Positions 8,719 to 16,472 of a stretch of 64,000 nucleotides of DNA are shown here, piece after piece. Under the pieces are notes generated by a model, which ran no database searches, was not told where the DNA came from, and worked only from the letters and a program-made list of their open reading frames with translations. The stretch is from positions 124,001 through 188,000 of the forward strand of contig NZ_JAUQSW010000004.1 in assembly GCF_030581075.1 (NCBI RefSeq). Direction: 5' to 3'. Each line of letters begins with the position of its first letter. Within the stretch, counting starts at the first letter, position 1. The DNA is from Hymenobacter cheonanensis. GTDB taxonomy: Bacteria > Bacteroidota > Bacteroidia > Cytophagales > Hymenobacteraceae. A program made the translations under genes and the position numbers.

Positions 8719-9885
8719 TCAGCCGATGGCTACTATTTTTTCTTGCTCGATGAGGATATGTAAGTCGTTATCAAATACTTCGCGTTGGCGGTCAGCCATT
8801 TGCAGGAAGCTGGCGTAGGCCGTGTTCAAGGCCGGGCGCTCCAAGTCGTAGCCCAGCTTTTGGAGGCGGTAGGCGAGGGCCGCGCGGCCCGAGCGAGCCG
8901 TGAGCACAATGCTCGAATCGGCTACGCCAACTTCTTTAGGGTCAATAATTTCGTAGGTTTCGCGGCACTTTATCACGCCATCCTGGTGGATGCCGCTGCT
9001 GTGCGCAAAGGCGTTGGCGCCCACAATGGCTTTATTGGCCTGCACGGGCATGCTCATGAGGTGCGAAACCATGGCCGACGTCTCGGCCAGCAGGCGCGTA
9101 TTTACGCCCGTAGTAAGCTTGAGGTCAGCGTGTTGGCGCAGAATCATGACAACTTCTTCCAGGGCCGTGTTGCCGGCGCGCTCGCCCACGCCGTTGATGG
9201 TGCACTCAATCTGGCGTGCGCCGTTGCTGACGCCCGCGATGGAGTTGGCCGTGGCTAGCCCCAGGTCGTTGTGGCAGTGCGTCGAGAGGATGGCCCGGTC
9301 AATACCTTTCACGTTCTCGTACAGGTACTTAATCTTGGCGCCGTACTCGTGGGGCAGACAGTAGCCGGTAGTGTCGGGGATGTTGAGCACCGTAGCGCCG
9401 GCCGCAATGGCGGCCTCGCACACCCTAGCCAGAAACTCATTGTCGGTGCGGCCGGCGTCTTCGGCGTAAAACTCCACGTCCTCCACGAAGCTCTTGGCGA
9501 GCTTCACGGCGGCGATGGCACGCGTCACTACGTCCTCGCGGGTGGTGCGCAGCTTCTGCTGCACGTGCAGGTCGGAGGTGCCGATGCCGGTGTGGATGCG
9601 CGGCCGGCGCGCCGAGCGCAGCGCCTCGGCGGCCACCCGAATGTCGTTTTCGACGGCGCGGGTGAGGCCGCACACGGTGGCTTCCTGGGTTTGGGCGGCA
9701 ATGGCGGCCACGGCGGCAAAATCGCCGGGGCTCGATACCGGGAAGCCGGCCTCAATCACATCTACCCCTAGCGCTTCGAGCTGGCGGGCAATAACGAGTT
9801 TCTCCTGCTGGTTTAGCTTGCAGCCCGGCACCTGTTCGCCGTCGCGGAGCGTGGTATCGAAAATCTGAATTTTTTGCGTCGCCAT
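8719..9885 (-). CDS. leuA: 2-isopropylmalate synthase, short form
   Basis: Condenses acetyl-CoA with 2-oxoisovalerate, the committed step to leucine. The product begins [21 protein letters not shown], the HMGL/DRE-TIM signature. It also carries the metal-binding [15 protein letters not shown] and the NGVGERAGN motif. The frame is open to 9951, but family similarity begins at the ATG at 9885, giving 388 aa. The family is often 500-550 aa because of a C-terminal leucine-binding LeuA_dimer domain. Here the protein ends shortly after the second subdomain (GIHQDGVIK...), so allosteric feedback through that domain is not expected. It is first in the leu/ilv cluster and divergent from the gene at 10052. 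Confidence 0.95.
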   Translation of the reverse strand: MATQKIQIFDTTLRDGEQVPGCKLNQQEKLVIARQLEALGVDVIEAGFPVSSPGDFAAVAAIAAQTQEATVCGLTRAVENDIRVAAEALRSARRPRIHTGIGTSDLHVQQKLRTTREDVVTRAIAAVKLAKSFVEDVEFYAEDAGRTDNEFLARVCEAAIAAGATVLNIPDTTGYCLPHEYGAKIKYLYENVKGIDRAILSTHCHNDLGLATANSIAGVSNGARQIECTINGVGERAGNTALEEVVMILRQHADLKLTTGVNTRLLAETSAMVSHLMSMPVQANKAIVGANAFAHSSGIHQDGVIKCRETYEIIDPKEVGVADSSIVLTARSGRAALAYRLQKLGYDLERPALNTAYASFLQMADRQREVFDNDLHILIEQEKIVAIG

Positions 9886-9932
9886 AGAAGTAAAAGCCCG
9901 CCAGTGCGGGGTCAGCTTTGTTATTGCATTGC

Positions 9933-9946
9933 AAGTACTAGTACTT
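9933..9946. promoter_or_regulatory. 14-bp perfect palindrome in the leuA divergent region
   Basis: AAGTACTAGTACTT is a perfect palindrome 48 bp upstream of the leuA start, in the 166-bp region between leuA (minus) and the gene at 10052 (plus). The position suits an operator for a dimeric regulator. No family-specific consensus was recognised and the assignment is inference. Confidence 0.4.
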
Positions 9947-10051
9947 TTCAAGCTATCGAAAACATTTTTCCGTGGTTTCTACTATTTCCAAGCCGATTGT
10001 TTTTTGGGATAAGCAACTGAAAATTAGTATTTTATAGTTTAGTATTATACA

Positions 10052-11596
10052 ATGCCTAACAAGAGCAGCGACCCGGTTTTTCAACTCATAAAATCCCTGA
10101 CGCAGTCAGAAAAGCGCCATTTTCGGCTCTTCACTAACCGGCAGGGCGCTACCGAGGGCCTGAAATTCCTGCAGCTTTTCGATGCCTTCGACGCCCAGGA
10201 AAGCCTCGACGAGGAGCGCGTGCTAGCCCAGGTGCCGGCCCTCAAGCGCGCCCAGCTCGCCAACCTCAAGGCCAATCTTTATAAGCAGCTGCTGGCCAGC
10301 CTGCGCCTCTACCACGCCGGCCAAAACCTCGATATCCAGCTGCACGAGCAGCTCGACTATGCCCGCGTGCTCTACAATAAGGGCTTCTACCAGCAGGCAC
10401 TGCGTATGCTGGCCCGCGTGAAGCTGGCCGCCCAACAGGCCGAGCTGCCGCACGTGGCCCTGCTAGCCATTGATTTTGAGAAGCTTATCGAGTCGCAATA
10501 CATCACGCGCAGCTTGCAGGGCCGAGCCGAGTCGCTGGCGGCCGAGGCTACGGCTACGGCCGCGCACCTGGCGCAGCAGCACGCCTTGTCCAACGCCTCG
10601 CTGCGGCTGTATGGATTGTATCTGCAAGCCGGTCATGCGCGCAATCAGGCTGACCACGAGCGATTTACGCAGTATTTTCGGGCGCACTTGCCGGCTCAGC
10701 TAGGGCGGGGCAGCGGCTTTTGGGAGAAGCTTTACTTTTACCAGGCGCACGTGTGGTATCACACGATTAATCAGGATTTTCGGGCGTGCTACCGCTACGC
10801 TCAAAAGTGGGTCGACCTGTTTGAGCGGCAGCCCGATTTGAAGGAAAGCCAGACGATGCTCTACATCAAGGGACTGCACAACCTACTGGCGGCGCTATTT
10901 AATATGCAGTACTACAGCAAGTTCAGCGAGGTGCTGCAACGGCTGGAAGACTTTGGAGCCAACCAGACGCGCCGGGCCACGCCCAACACCGAAATTCTGC
11001 TGTTTCAGTACATCTGGACCAACCGCATCAACGCCTGCTTCCTGGAGGCGCGCTTCACAGAGGGCGTCGAGATTATCCCGGAATTGCTGGAGCAACTCGG
11101 GCAATACAAAGCGCAGCTCGACCTGCACCGCACTCTGGTGTTCTACTATAAAATTGCCTGTCTGTATTTTGGTAGTGGGCAGTATAAGCAGGCTATCAAG
11201 TACTTAAACCGAATTATCGACCACAAGGACCTCAGCCTGCGCGAAGATTTGCAGTGCTTTGCGCGCATCCTCAACCTGGTGGCGCACTACGAGGCCGGCG
11301 AAGATGCCGAGCTGGAGCACCAGGTGCGCTCGGTGTACCACTTCCTGGCCAAGATGAACGACCAGCAGCCGATGCAGGTAGCGGTATTCCGGTTTTTGCG
11401 GCGGGTGGGCCACATTGAGCCCAGCCAGCTGCGTGACGAATTTAAAGCACTGAAAAACAAGCTGGAAGAAATTGCGGCCCAGCCCTTCGACCGCCGGCCC
11501 TTCCTCTACTTCGACATCATTTCGTGGCTCGAAAGCAAGATTTCGGGCCGCTCGGTGCAGGAGGTGATGCAGCAGAAGTTTCTGACGATGAAATAG
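10052..11596 (+). CDS. Alpha-helical repeat (TPR-like) protein of unknown function
   Basis: A 514-aa protein without signal peptide or membrane segment, so probably cytoplasmic. It is almost entirely predicted helix, with repeated helix-pair patterns typical of TPR-like solenoids: YARVLYNKGFYQQALRMLARV around residues 105-125 and YKIACLYFGSGQYKQAIKYLNRII around 365-388. The opening SSDPVFQLIKSLTQSEKRHFRLF resembles a family of uncharacterised Cytophagales proteins I have seen without an assigned role. It is transcribed away from leuA, with a palindrome between them, and is followed immediately (3 bp) by the stop of a convergent gene. A scaffold or adaptor role is a guess. Confidence 0.85.
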   Translation: MPNKSSDPVFQLIKSLTQSEKRHFRLFTNRQGATEGLKFLQLFDAFDAQESLDEERVLAQVPALKRAQLANLKANLYKQLLASLRLYHAGQNLDIQLHEQLDYARVLYNKGFYQQALRMLARVKLAAQQAELPHVALLAIDFEKLIESQYITRSLQGRAESLAAEATATAAHLAQQHALSNASLRLYGLYLQAGHARNQADHERFTQYFRAHLPAQLGRGSGFWEKLYFYQAHVWYHTINQDFRACYRYAQKWVDLFERQPDLKESQTMLYIKGLHNLLAALFNMQYYSKFSEVLQRLEDFGANQTRRATPNTEILLFQYIWTNRINACFLEARFTEGVEIIPELLEQLGQYKAQLDLHRTLVFYYKIACLYFGSGQYKQAIKYLNRIIDHKDLSLREDLQCFARILNLVAHYEAGEDAELEHQVRSVYHFLAKMNDQQPMQVAVFRFLRRVGHIEPSQLRDEFKALKNKLEEIAAQPFDRRPFLYFDIISWLESKISGRSVQEVMQQKFLTMK

Positions 11597-11599
11597 GGG

Positions 11600-12607
11600 C
11601 TAGTGCGTTTGCATCCAGGCAAAGAAATCGCGGGCCACGCGGTCCCAATTCCACTTTTTGTGGTCGATTTCGCCGTTGGTGAAGCCGAAAAAATTGTGTT
11701 CCAGCCCGGGGTAGGCGCGGAAAGTGAGGTTGGTTTTGCCGGCCCGTATCATTTCCAGGCGCATGTAGTCTTCAAGCAGCGCCGAGCGGTCGCGGGTGCC
11801 GTAGCCCACAAAAACGGGGATGTTGCTGTGCAGAAAATCGTTGAGCGGCGTTTGGGGAGACGACAGCGAGGACACTAGCAAATGCGTGTCGCCCAGGCAA
11901 TTGTTTTCCTTTGGGCTAGCCACTACCTGCTGCCAGAAGGTGAAATTGTTCTCCGCGCCCACCGAATCAGCGTCCTGCCGATTGCCGGAAATAACGGTGA
12001 GCATCCGGCCCAGCGGGCTGCCACTGAGGTACACCACGCGGCGCAGCGGCCCGGGGTGCCGGGCTAGCCGCGCCACCACGTTGCTGCCCTCCGAGTGGCC
12101 CATTGCCGTAATATCGTCAGCCTGCACCCAGGGCTGGCGGGTGAGGTAGCGCAGCACGGCCGCATCGCGGGCCACGTAATATTCGAGGTAATTGCGCTGG
12201 CAGTAGGCTAGCGGGGCCTGGCCGGTTTTGGGGTCGAGGTAGGCGTAATTGGGCGTCAGGGCCTTGGTGTGGGCGATGACGGGAATGCCGGGCTTGCTGA
12301 TTTCCACGAAGTGGTAGCGCGCCAGCAGCGTGTCCAGCTCAAAGGGCAGCATGGGGAAGGCGCCCTTGTCATCGTACATGATGACGGGCTGCGGCGTAGA
12401 GCCCTGCACGAACAGAAACACCGGCTTGCGCTTCAACTCTTCGCCTTTTTTGGAAAGCACGATGATGTTCACCGTGTCGCGCTGGTAGCGCATGGTGAGG
12501 TGGCGGTAGCCAAAATCGGCGGGCGTTTTGGGCTGGGCGCGGGCGGCCAGGGGGCCCGCCAACAGCAAGAGCAACAGGGAGAACAGGCGCAAGAAAGAGG
12601 CAGGCAA
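11600..12607 (-). CDS. Secreted alpha/beta-hydrolase
   Basis: A 335-aa protein with a clear signal peptide (MPASFLRLFSLLLLLLAGPL, cleavage near ARA-Q at residue 25), so periplasmic or exported. The nucleophile elbow GHSEGS puts the catalytic serine at 172. A plausible acid lies in YGTRDRSALL and the histidine in GLEHNFFGF near the C-terminus. This suits the dienelactone-hydrolase/peptidase-like branch of the alpha/beta-hydrolases, but the substrate cannot be read from sequence. It is convergent with the helical-repeat gene (3 bp between stops) and divergent from the PBP4-like gene (59 bp). Confidence 0.88.
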   Translation of the reverse strand: MPASFLRLFSLLLLLLAGPLAARAQPKTPADFGYRHLTMRYQRDTVNIIVLSKKGEELKRKPVFLFVQGSTPQPVIMYDDKGAFPMLPFELDTLLARYHFVEISKPGIPVIAHTKALTPNYAYLDPKTGQAPLAYCQRNYLEYYVARDAAVLRYLTRQPWVQADDITAMGHSEGSNVVARLARHPGPLRRVVYLSGSPLGRMLTVISGNRQDADSVGAENNFTFWQQVVASPKENNCLGDTHLLVSSLSSPQTPLNDFLHSNIPVFVGYGTRDRSALLEDYMRLEMIRAGKTNLTFRAYPGLEHNFFGFTNGEIDHKKWNWDRVARDFFAWMQTH

Positions 12608-12666
12608 AGCGGTGAAACCAGTGAATACAGGCCAACGACTGCCGCATTCGTGCTTAAGTTGCGCCC

Positions 12667-14142
12667 GTGCCTACTCTGCGTATTTCTCTTGCTACTTTTT
12701 CGGGGCCGCGCTGCGTAGCGCTGCTGGCGCCGGCGGTGCTTTCGCTCACCACGGCCTGCGGGCAAACGACTACGCCGGCCCTGCCGCCGGCCATCGTCAC
12801 CGATTCGGCCACCGGCAAAACCGACATGCCCTGGCTGCGCCAGCAGCTCGACAGCTCCATTACGCTGCGCCGCCAGCAGGTGGGCGTGGCCCTGGCCGAT
12901 GCAACTACCGGCCAGTCACTGTTCAGCTACAACGAGGGCAAGTACTTCACCCCGGCCAGCACCATGAAGCTGCTGAGTTTGTACACCGGCCTCACGCTGC
13001 TGCCCGACTCGCTGCCCAGCCTGCGCTACTTCTCGCGCGGCGACACGCTGTACTTCCAGGGCACCGGCGACCCTACTTTTTTGCACGGCGACGTACCCTC
13101 GCGCCGCGCCTATGCCTTCCTGGCCGGCCGGCCCGAGAAGGTGCTGGCTTACTGCGATATCGCTACCGTGCCGGCCTACGGCCCGGGCTGGACCTGGGAC
13201 GATTTTGGCTACTATTTTCAGCCCGAGCGCACGGCGTTTCCGGTGTATGGCAACACGGTGCGCTTTTATGCGGCGGCGCCGCAGGCGGTGCGCACGGGGC
13301 CGGGCGCGGCGGTGCGCGTGCTGCCGCAGCGGGTGCGGGTGGCGCCGCGCCAGTTTGCGCCCCTCACCGAGCGGGCTAGCCCCGATTTCCGCCTCTCGCC
13401 CGACCAAGACGACGAGATGCACGTGTACCGCGCCCAGGCCGACAACCACTTCACTTTCGTGCCCGGCCCCAAAAAGTGGATTGACGAGGTGCCCTACCGC
13501 ACCAGCCGCCCGCTGCTGCTGCGCCTGCTCGGCGATACGCTGCGCCGGGCCATTGTGGGCGCGCAGTGGCGCCCGCACCCTAGCCGCGACAGCCTGCGCA
13601 CGCTGCGCGGCCTGCGCGCCGACTCGCTCTACCGCCGCATGCTGCGCGTGAGCGACAATTTCCTGGCCGAGCAGCTTTTGCTAATGACCAGCACCCGCGT
13701 GGGCTACCGCGACTCGCTGAGCAGCGCGCGCGCCATTCGGTACATGCTTCAGCATGAGCTTAAGAACCTGCCCGACCGGCCCGATTGGGTCGATGGTTCG
13801 GGCTTGTCGCGGCTGAATCTGCTCACGCCGCGCACGCTTACGGCGGTGCTGGTGCGGCTGCACCAGCAGGTGCCCGAGGCGCGCCTGCTGAGTTTGCTGG
13901 CCGCCGGCGGGGGCCAGGGCACGCTACGCAAACGCTATTTTGAGCCCGGCCCGCCCAAGGTGACGTGGTTTTGGGGCAAGACCGGCACGCTCACCCACAC
14001 TTGCAACCTGGCGGGCTACGTGCGCTGCAAAAGTGGCCGCTTGGTGGCGGTCACATTCTTCAACAACAGCATTCCCGGCGACGACCAGGCCACGCGCAAT
14101 GCCATGCAGCGCTTGCTAGGGGAGGTGCGGGCGCGGCTTTAA
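12667..14142 (+). CDS. dacB: D-alanyl-D-alanine carboxypeptidase, PBP4/DacB family
   Basis: Class C penicillin-binding protein expected to trim or cleave peptidoglycan peptides in the periplasm. All three active-site motifs are present: S98-T-M-K101 (SxxK), S329-D-N331 (SxN) and K438-T-G440. The large insert between the first two motifs is characteristic of the PBP4 family. The start is GTG (12667). The N-terminal hydrophobic stretch ends LSLTTAC, so it is probably a lipoprotein anchored at C31 rather than freely soluble. The upstream gene is divergent, with 59 bp between starts. The ending LLGEVRARL* is close to the usual length for the family. Confidence 0.93.
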   Translation: MPTLRISLATFSGPRCVALLAPAVLSLTTACGQTTTPALPPAIVTDSATGKTDMPWLRQQLDSSITLRRQQVGVALADATTGQSLFSYNEGKYFTPASTMKLLSLYTGLTLLPDSLPSLRYFSRGDTLYFQGTGDPTFLHGDVPSRRAYAFLAGRPEKVLAYCDIATVPAYGPGWTWDDFGYYFQPERTAFPVYGNTVRFYAAAPQAVRTGPGAAVRVLPQRVRVAPRQFAPLTERASPDFRLSPDQDDEMHVYRAQADNHFTFVPGPKKWIDEVPYRTSRPLLLRLLGDTLRRAIVGAQWRPHPSRDSLRTLRGLRADSLYRRMLRVSDNFLAEQLLLMTSTRVGYRDSLSSARAIRYMLQHELKNLPDRPDWVDGSGLSRLNLLTPRTLTAVLVRLHQQVPEARLLSLLAAGGGQGTLRKRYFEPGPPKVTWFWGKTGTLTHTCNLAGYVRCKSGRLVAVTFFNNSIPGDDQATRNAMQRLLGEVRARL

Positions 14143-14318
14143 GGTGGAGGTTAACTGAAGGTGCCCAAGCTGCCGGGCCGCCGGAATTTGTTGGACGAAA
14201 CCTGGCAAACGCTTACACAGAATTAGGCGGGGTTGAACGATTGAGCGGCTTACGGCCGGGGTCAGCGGGGGAAATTTGTAGTGTTCTACTACCTCAGCCC
14301 TTCGCCATTCGCCCTGTT

Positions 14319-16178
14319 ATGCTACTCTCTACTAACACCCTACTTAAGAAACTGTCGAGCCAAACGCTATTTGCTGCTTTGCTAGGCCTGCCTTTGCTCA
14401 GCAGTGCCCAAACCATTAGCAGCTTCACGCCCAGCACCGGCCCTGCTGGTACGTCGGTCCTCATCACGGGCACGAGCCTCACCGGTACCAAATCGGTAAT
14501 GCTCAACGGGCAGTCGCTCAAGATTACGGCCAATGCGCTGGGTTCGGTTACCGTAACTATTCCGGTAGCCGCCAGCACCGGCAAGCTGGTGCTGACCACC
14601 GCTAGCGGCGTTGCCGTGTCGGGCACGCAGTTTGGCGTGACGCGCAGCACCTCGGGCGTCACCTTTCCGCAACAAACTACAAAGGGGAGTAGCTTCAACA
14701 CTATTAAAGTAACGGCGGCTTCCAACTCGGCGGTGACCGGCACTTATGGCGCGGTGTTTTATTCAACCCCGACCATCGCTGACCTCACCAACACTGGCCG
14801 CACCGACCTGCTGATTGGCAACGCCAACGGCAACGTAGAATACTGGAAGCAAACCAATGTTAACGGCACGGTATTCAGCAAGGTTAGCAATTTGCAGCTA
14901 GGCACGGGCGGCGACATTCGGGTGGCCAACTTTGCCAAGCCCACGGTAGCCGACATCGATGGCAACGGCCTGCTCGATATGCTGGTCGGCACCGGCGACG
15001 ACCGGCACATTGCCCGCTTCGAGCAAACGGCGGCCGGCGCCATCACCTTCACGGCCAAAGGCAACATTCAGGTGCCTAGCGGCACGACCACGGCTGACCT
15101 GCTGACGGGCGCGCAGTTTCCGCGCCCGGCCGTGACGGACCTCGACGGCGACGGCCGCCTCGATTTGCTGATTGGCGACTACTCGGGCCTGCTGAAGCGC
15201 TACGAGGCCACGGCCGTAAACTCGACCACCTTCGTGGCTGATGCGGGTAACATTCAGGCCGATGGCGCCAACATCAAGGCCGATGGTACTGCCGCTAACG
15301 GCACGGCCAAGCCCCTGATTTTTGACATGGACGGCAACGGCCTGCTCGACATGGTGATGGGCAGCCAGCTAGGGGCCATCACCCGCTACGAGCAGAGCGC
15401 CCGCTATGCTACCACGTTCACCAGCAAAGGCAACCTGACTACCAACGGCACCACGGCCATCAACATGGGCACCACCGGCAATAACGAAGGCGGCTTTGCG
15501 GCGCCCATCATCACCGATATCGACAACGACGGCAAGCTCGATATGCTGATTGGGGACCAGAACGGCACCGTTTACCTCTACACCCAGGCCCAGCAAACGG
15601 CCCTCACCGCGTCGCCGCTGCCCGTTACGCTCACCAGCTTCACGGCCCAAAACGCCAGCGCCGGCACCCTGCTGAGCTGGGCTACCGCCACCGAAACCAA
15701 CAGCGCCAGCTTCGAGGTGCAGCGCTCGCTCGACGGGGCTAGCTTCGCCACCGTGGGCACCCTGGCCGGCGCCGGCTCCAGCGTTACCCCGCGTAGCTAC
15801 CAGTACCTCGATGCCACCGCCCCGGCCGGCACCAGCTACTACCGCCTGCGCCAGGTAGACCTGGACGGCACCGTGGCCTACTCGGCCGTGGCCGTGCTGG
15901 CCCGCCCCGCCACCGGCAGCGCCGCTTCGGCCAAGGCTCTGGCCTTCCCCGTGCCCTTCACCGACGCCCTGAGTGTGGCCCTGCCCGGCACCGACGTGCC
16001 GCAGGCCGCCACCGTAGCCCTGCTCACCCTCGACGGCCGCACCGTGTATAGCCGCAGGCTGGCCCTGAGCGCCACGCCCCAGGCCCTGGCCGAGCTGCCC
16101 ACGCTGGCCCCCGGCCTCTACCTGCTGCGCACCACCACGGCTGCCGGCACCACCACCCAGCGCATCAGCCGCAATTAG
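14319..16178 (+). CDS. T9SS-secreted protein with IPT/TIG and FG-GAP/VCBS-like repeats
   Basis: The open frame extends back to 13965, but the credible start is the ATG at 14319, which gives a signal peptide (LLKKLSSQTLFAALLGLPLLSSAQ) and 619 aa. Next come an IPT/TIG-like domain (ISSFTPSTGPAGTSVLITGTS...) and several FG-GAP/VCBS-type repeats, each with a Ca2+-binding-like DxDxDGxxD motif: DIDGNGLLD, DLDGDGRLD, DMDGNGLLD and DIDNDGKLD. After these comes a fibronectin-like region (LPVTLTSFTAQNASAGTLLSWATA). The last ~80 residues (FPVPFTDALSVALPG... GLYLLRTTT...RISRN) match the type A sorting domain of the Bacteroidota type IX secretion system, so the protein should reach the cell surface or medium. 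Its ligand is unknown. Confidence 0.9.
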   Translation: MLLSTNTLLKKLSSQTLFAALLGLPLLSSAQTISSFTPSTGPAGTSVLITGTSLTGTKSVMLNGQSLKITANALGSVTVTIPVAASTGKLVLTTASGVAVSGTQFGVTRSTSGVTFPQQTTKGSSFNTIKVTAASNSAVTGTYGAVFYSTPTIADLTNTGRTDLLIGNANGNVEYWKQTNVNGTVFSKVSNLQLGTGGDIRVANFAKPTVADIDGNGLLDMLVGTGDDRHIARFEQTAAGAITFTAKGNIQVPSGTTTADLLTGAQFPRPAVTDLDGDGRLDLLIGDYSGLLKRYEATAVNSTTFVADAGNIQADGANIKADGTAANGTAKPLIFDMDGNGLLDMVMGSQLGAITRYEQSARYATTFTSKGNLTTNGTTAINMGTTGNNEGGFAAPIITDIDNDGKLDMLIGDQNGTVYLYTQAQQTALTASPLPVTLTSFTAQNASAGTLLSWATATETNSASFEVQRSLDGASFATVGTLAGAGSSVTPRSYQYLDATAPAGTSYYRLRQVDLDGTVAYSAVAVLARPATGSAASAKALAFPVPFTDALSVALPGTDVPQAATVALLTLDGRTVYSRRLALSATPQALAELPTLAPGLYLLRTTTAAGTTTQRISRN

Positions 16179-16215
16179 GTGGCTAGGGTAAGGTGCTGTT
16201 AAACAGCAAAGTATT

Positions 16216-16259
16216 AAACAGCTCACTTGCTTCGCCTAATGAAGCAGGCGAGCTGTTTT
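16216..16259 (+). terminator. Terminator after the T9SS protein gene
   Basis: Stem AAACAGCTC / GAGCTGTTT with a nested gcttc/gaagc inner stem, ending in TTTT. It begins 38 bp after the stop at 16178. Confidence 0.7.
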
Positions 16260-16289
16260 GCGTAGGGCCGTTTGTTAATTCATGAGTAC

Positions 16290-16430
16290 CTGGCGCCGGA
16301 CCTCACCCCCGGCCCCTCTCCTTGGGTAGAGGGGAGCCGACCGCTCATGCACGCGCTCACTAACAATTATTTTCGCCAGGCTCCCCTCTCCCGTAGGGGA
16401 GGGGCCGGGGGTGGGGCCCGGCGCCAGGGC
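16290..16430. repeat. GC-rich inverted-repeat element, second copy
   Basis: Long complementary ends GGCGCCGGACCTCACCCCCG.. and ..GGGGTGGGGCCCGGCGCC enclose two facing hairpins (CCCCTCTCCTTGGGTAGAGG-like and CCCTCTCCCGTAGGGGAGGG-like) about 70 bp apart. The arrangement is the same as at 680-831. It lies between convergent genes and has no coding capacity that I credit. Confidence 0.75.
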
Positions 16431-16472
16431 AGGCCCGCGTTCACCCAAGAAATAGCCTCGCTAGCCCGCCCG

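Noticed and set aside
13965..14318. Upstream extension of the T9SS protein frame
   Set aside because: It overlaps the end of dacB and would put 118 unrelated residues before a clear signal peptide; the ATG at 14319 is preferred.
15369..16226. 285-codon minus-strand ORF opposite the T9SS protein
   Set aside because: Almost pure Gly/Ala/Gln composition, no domain, and opposite a well-supported sorting domain.
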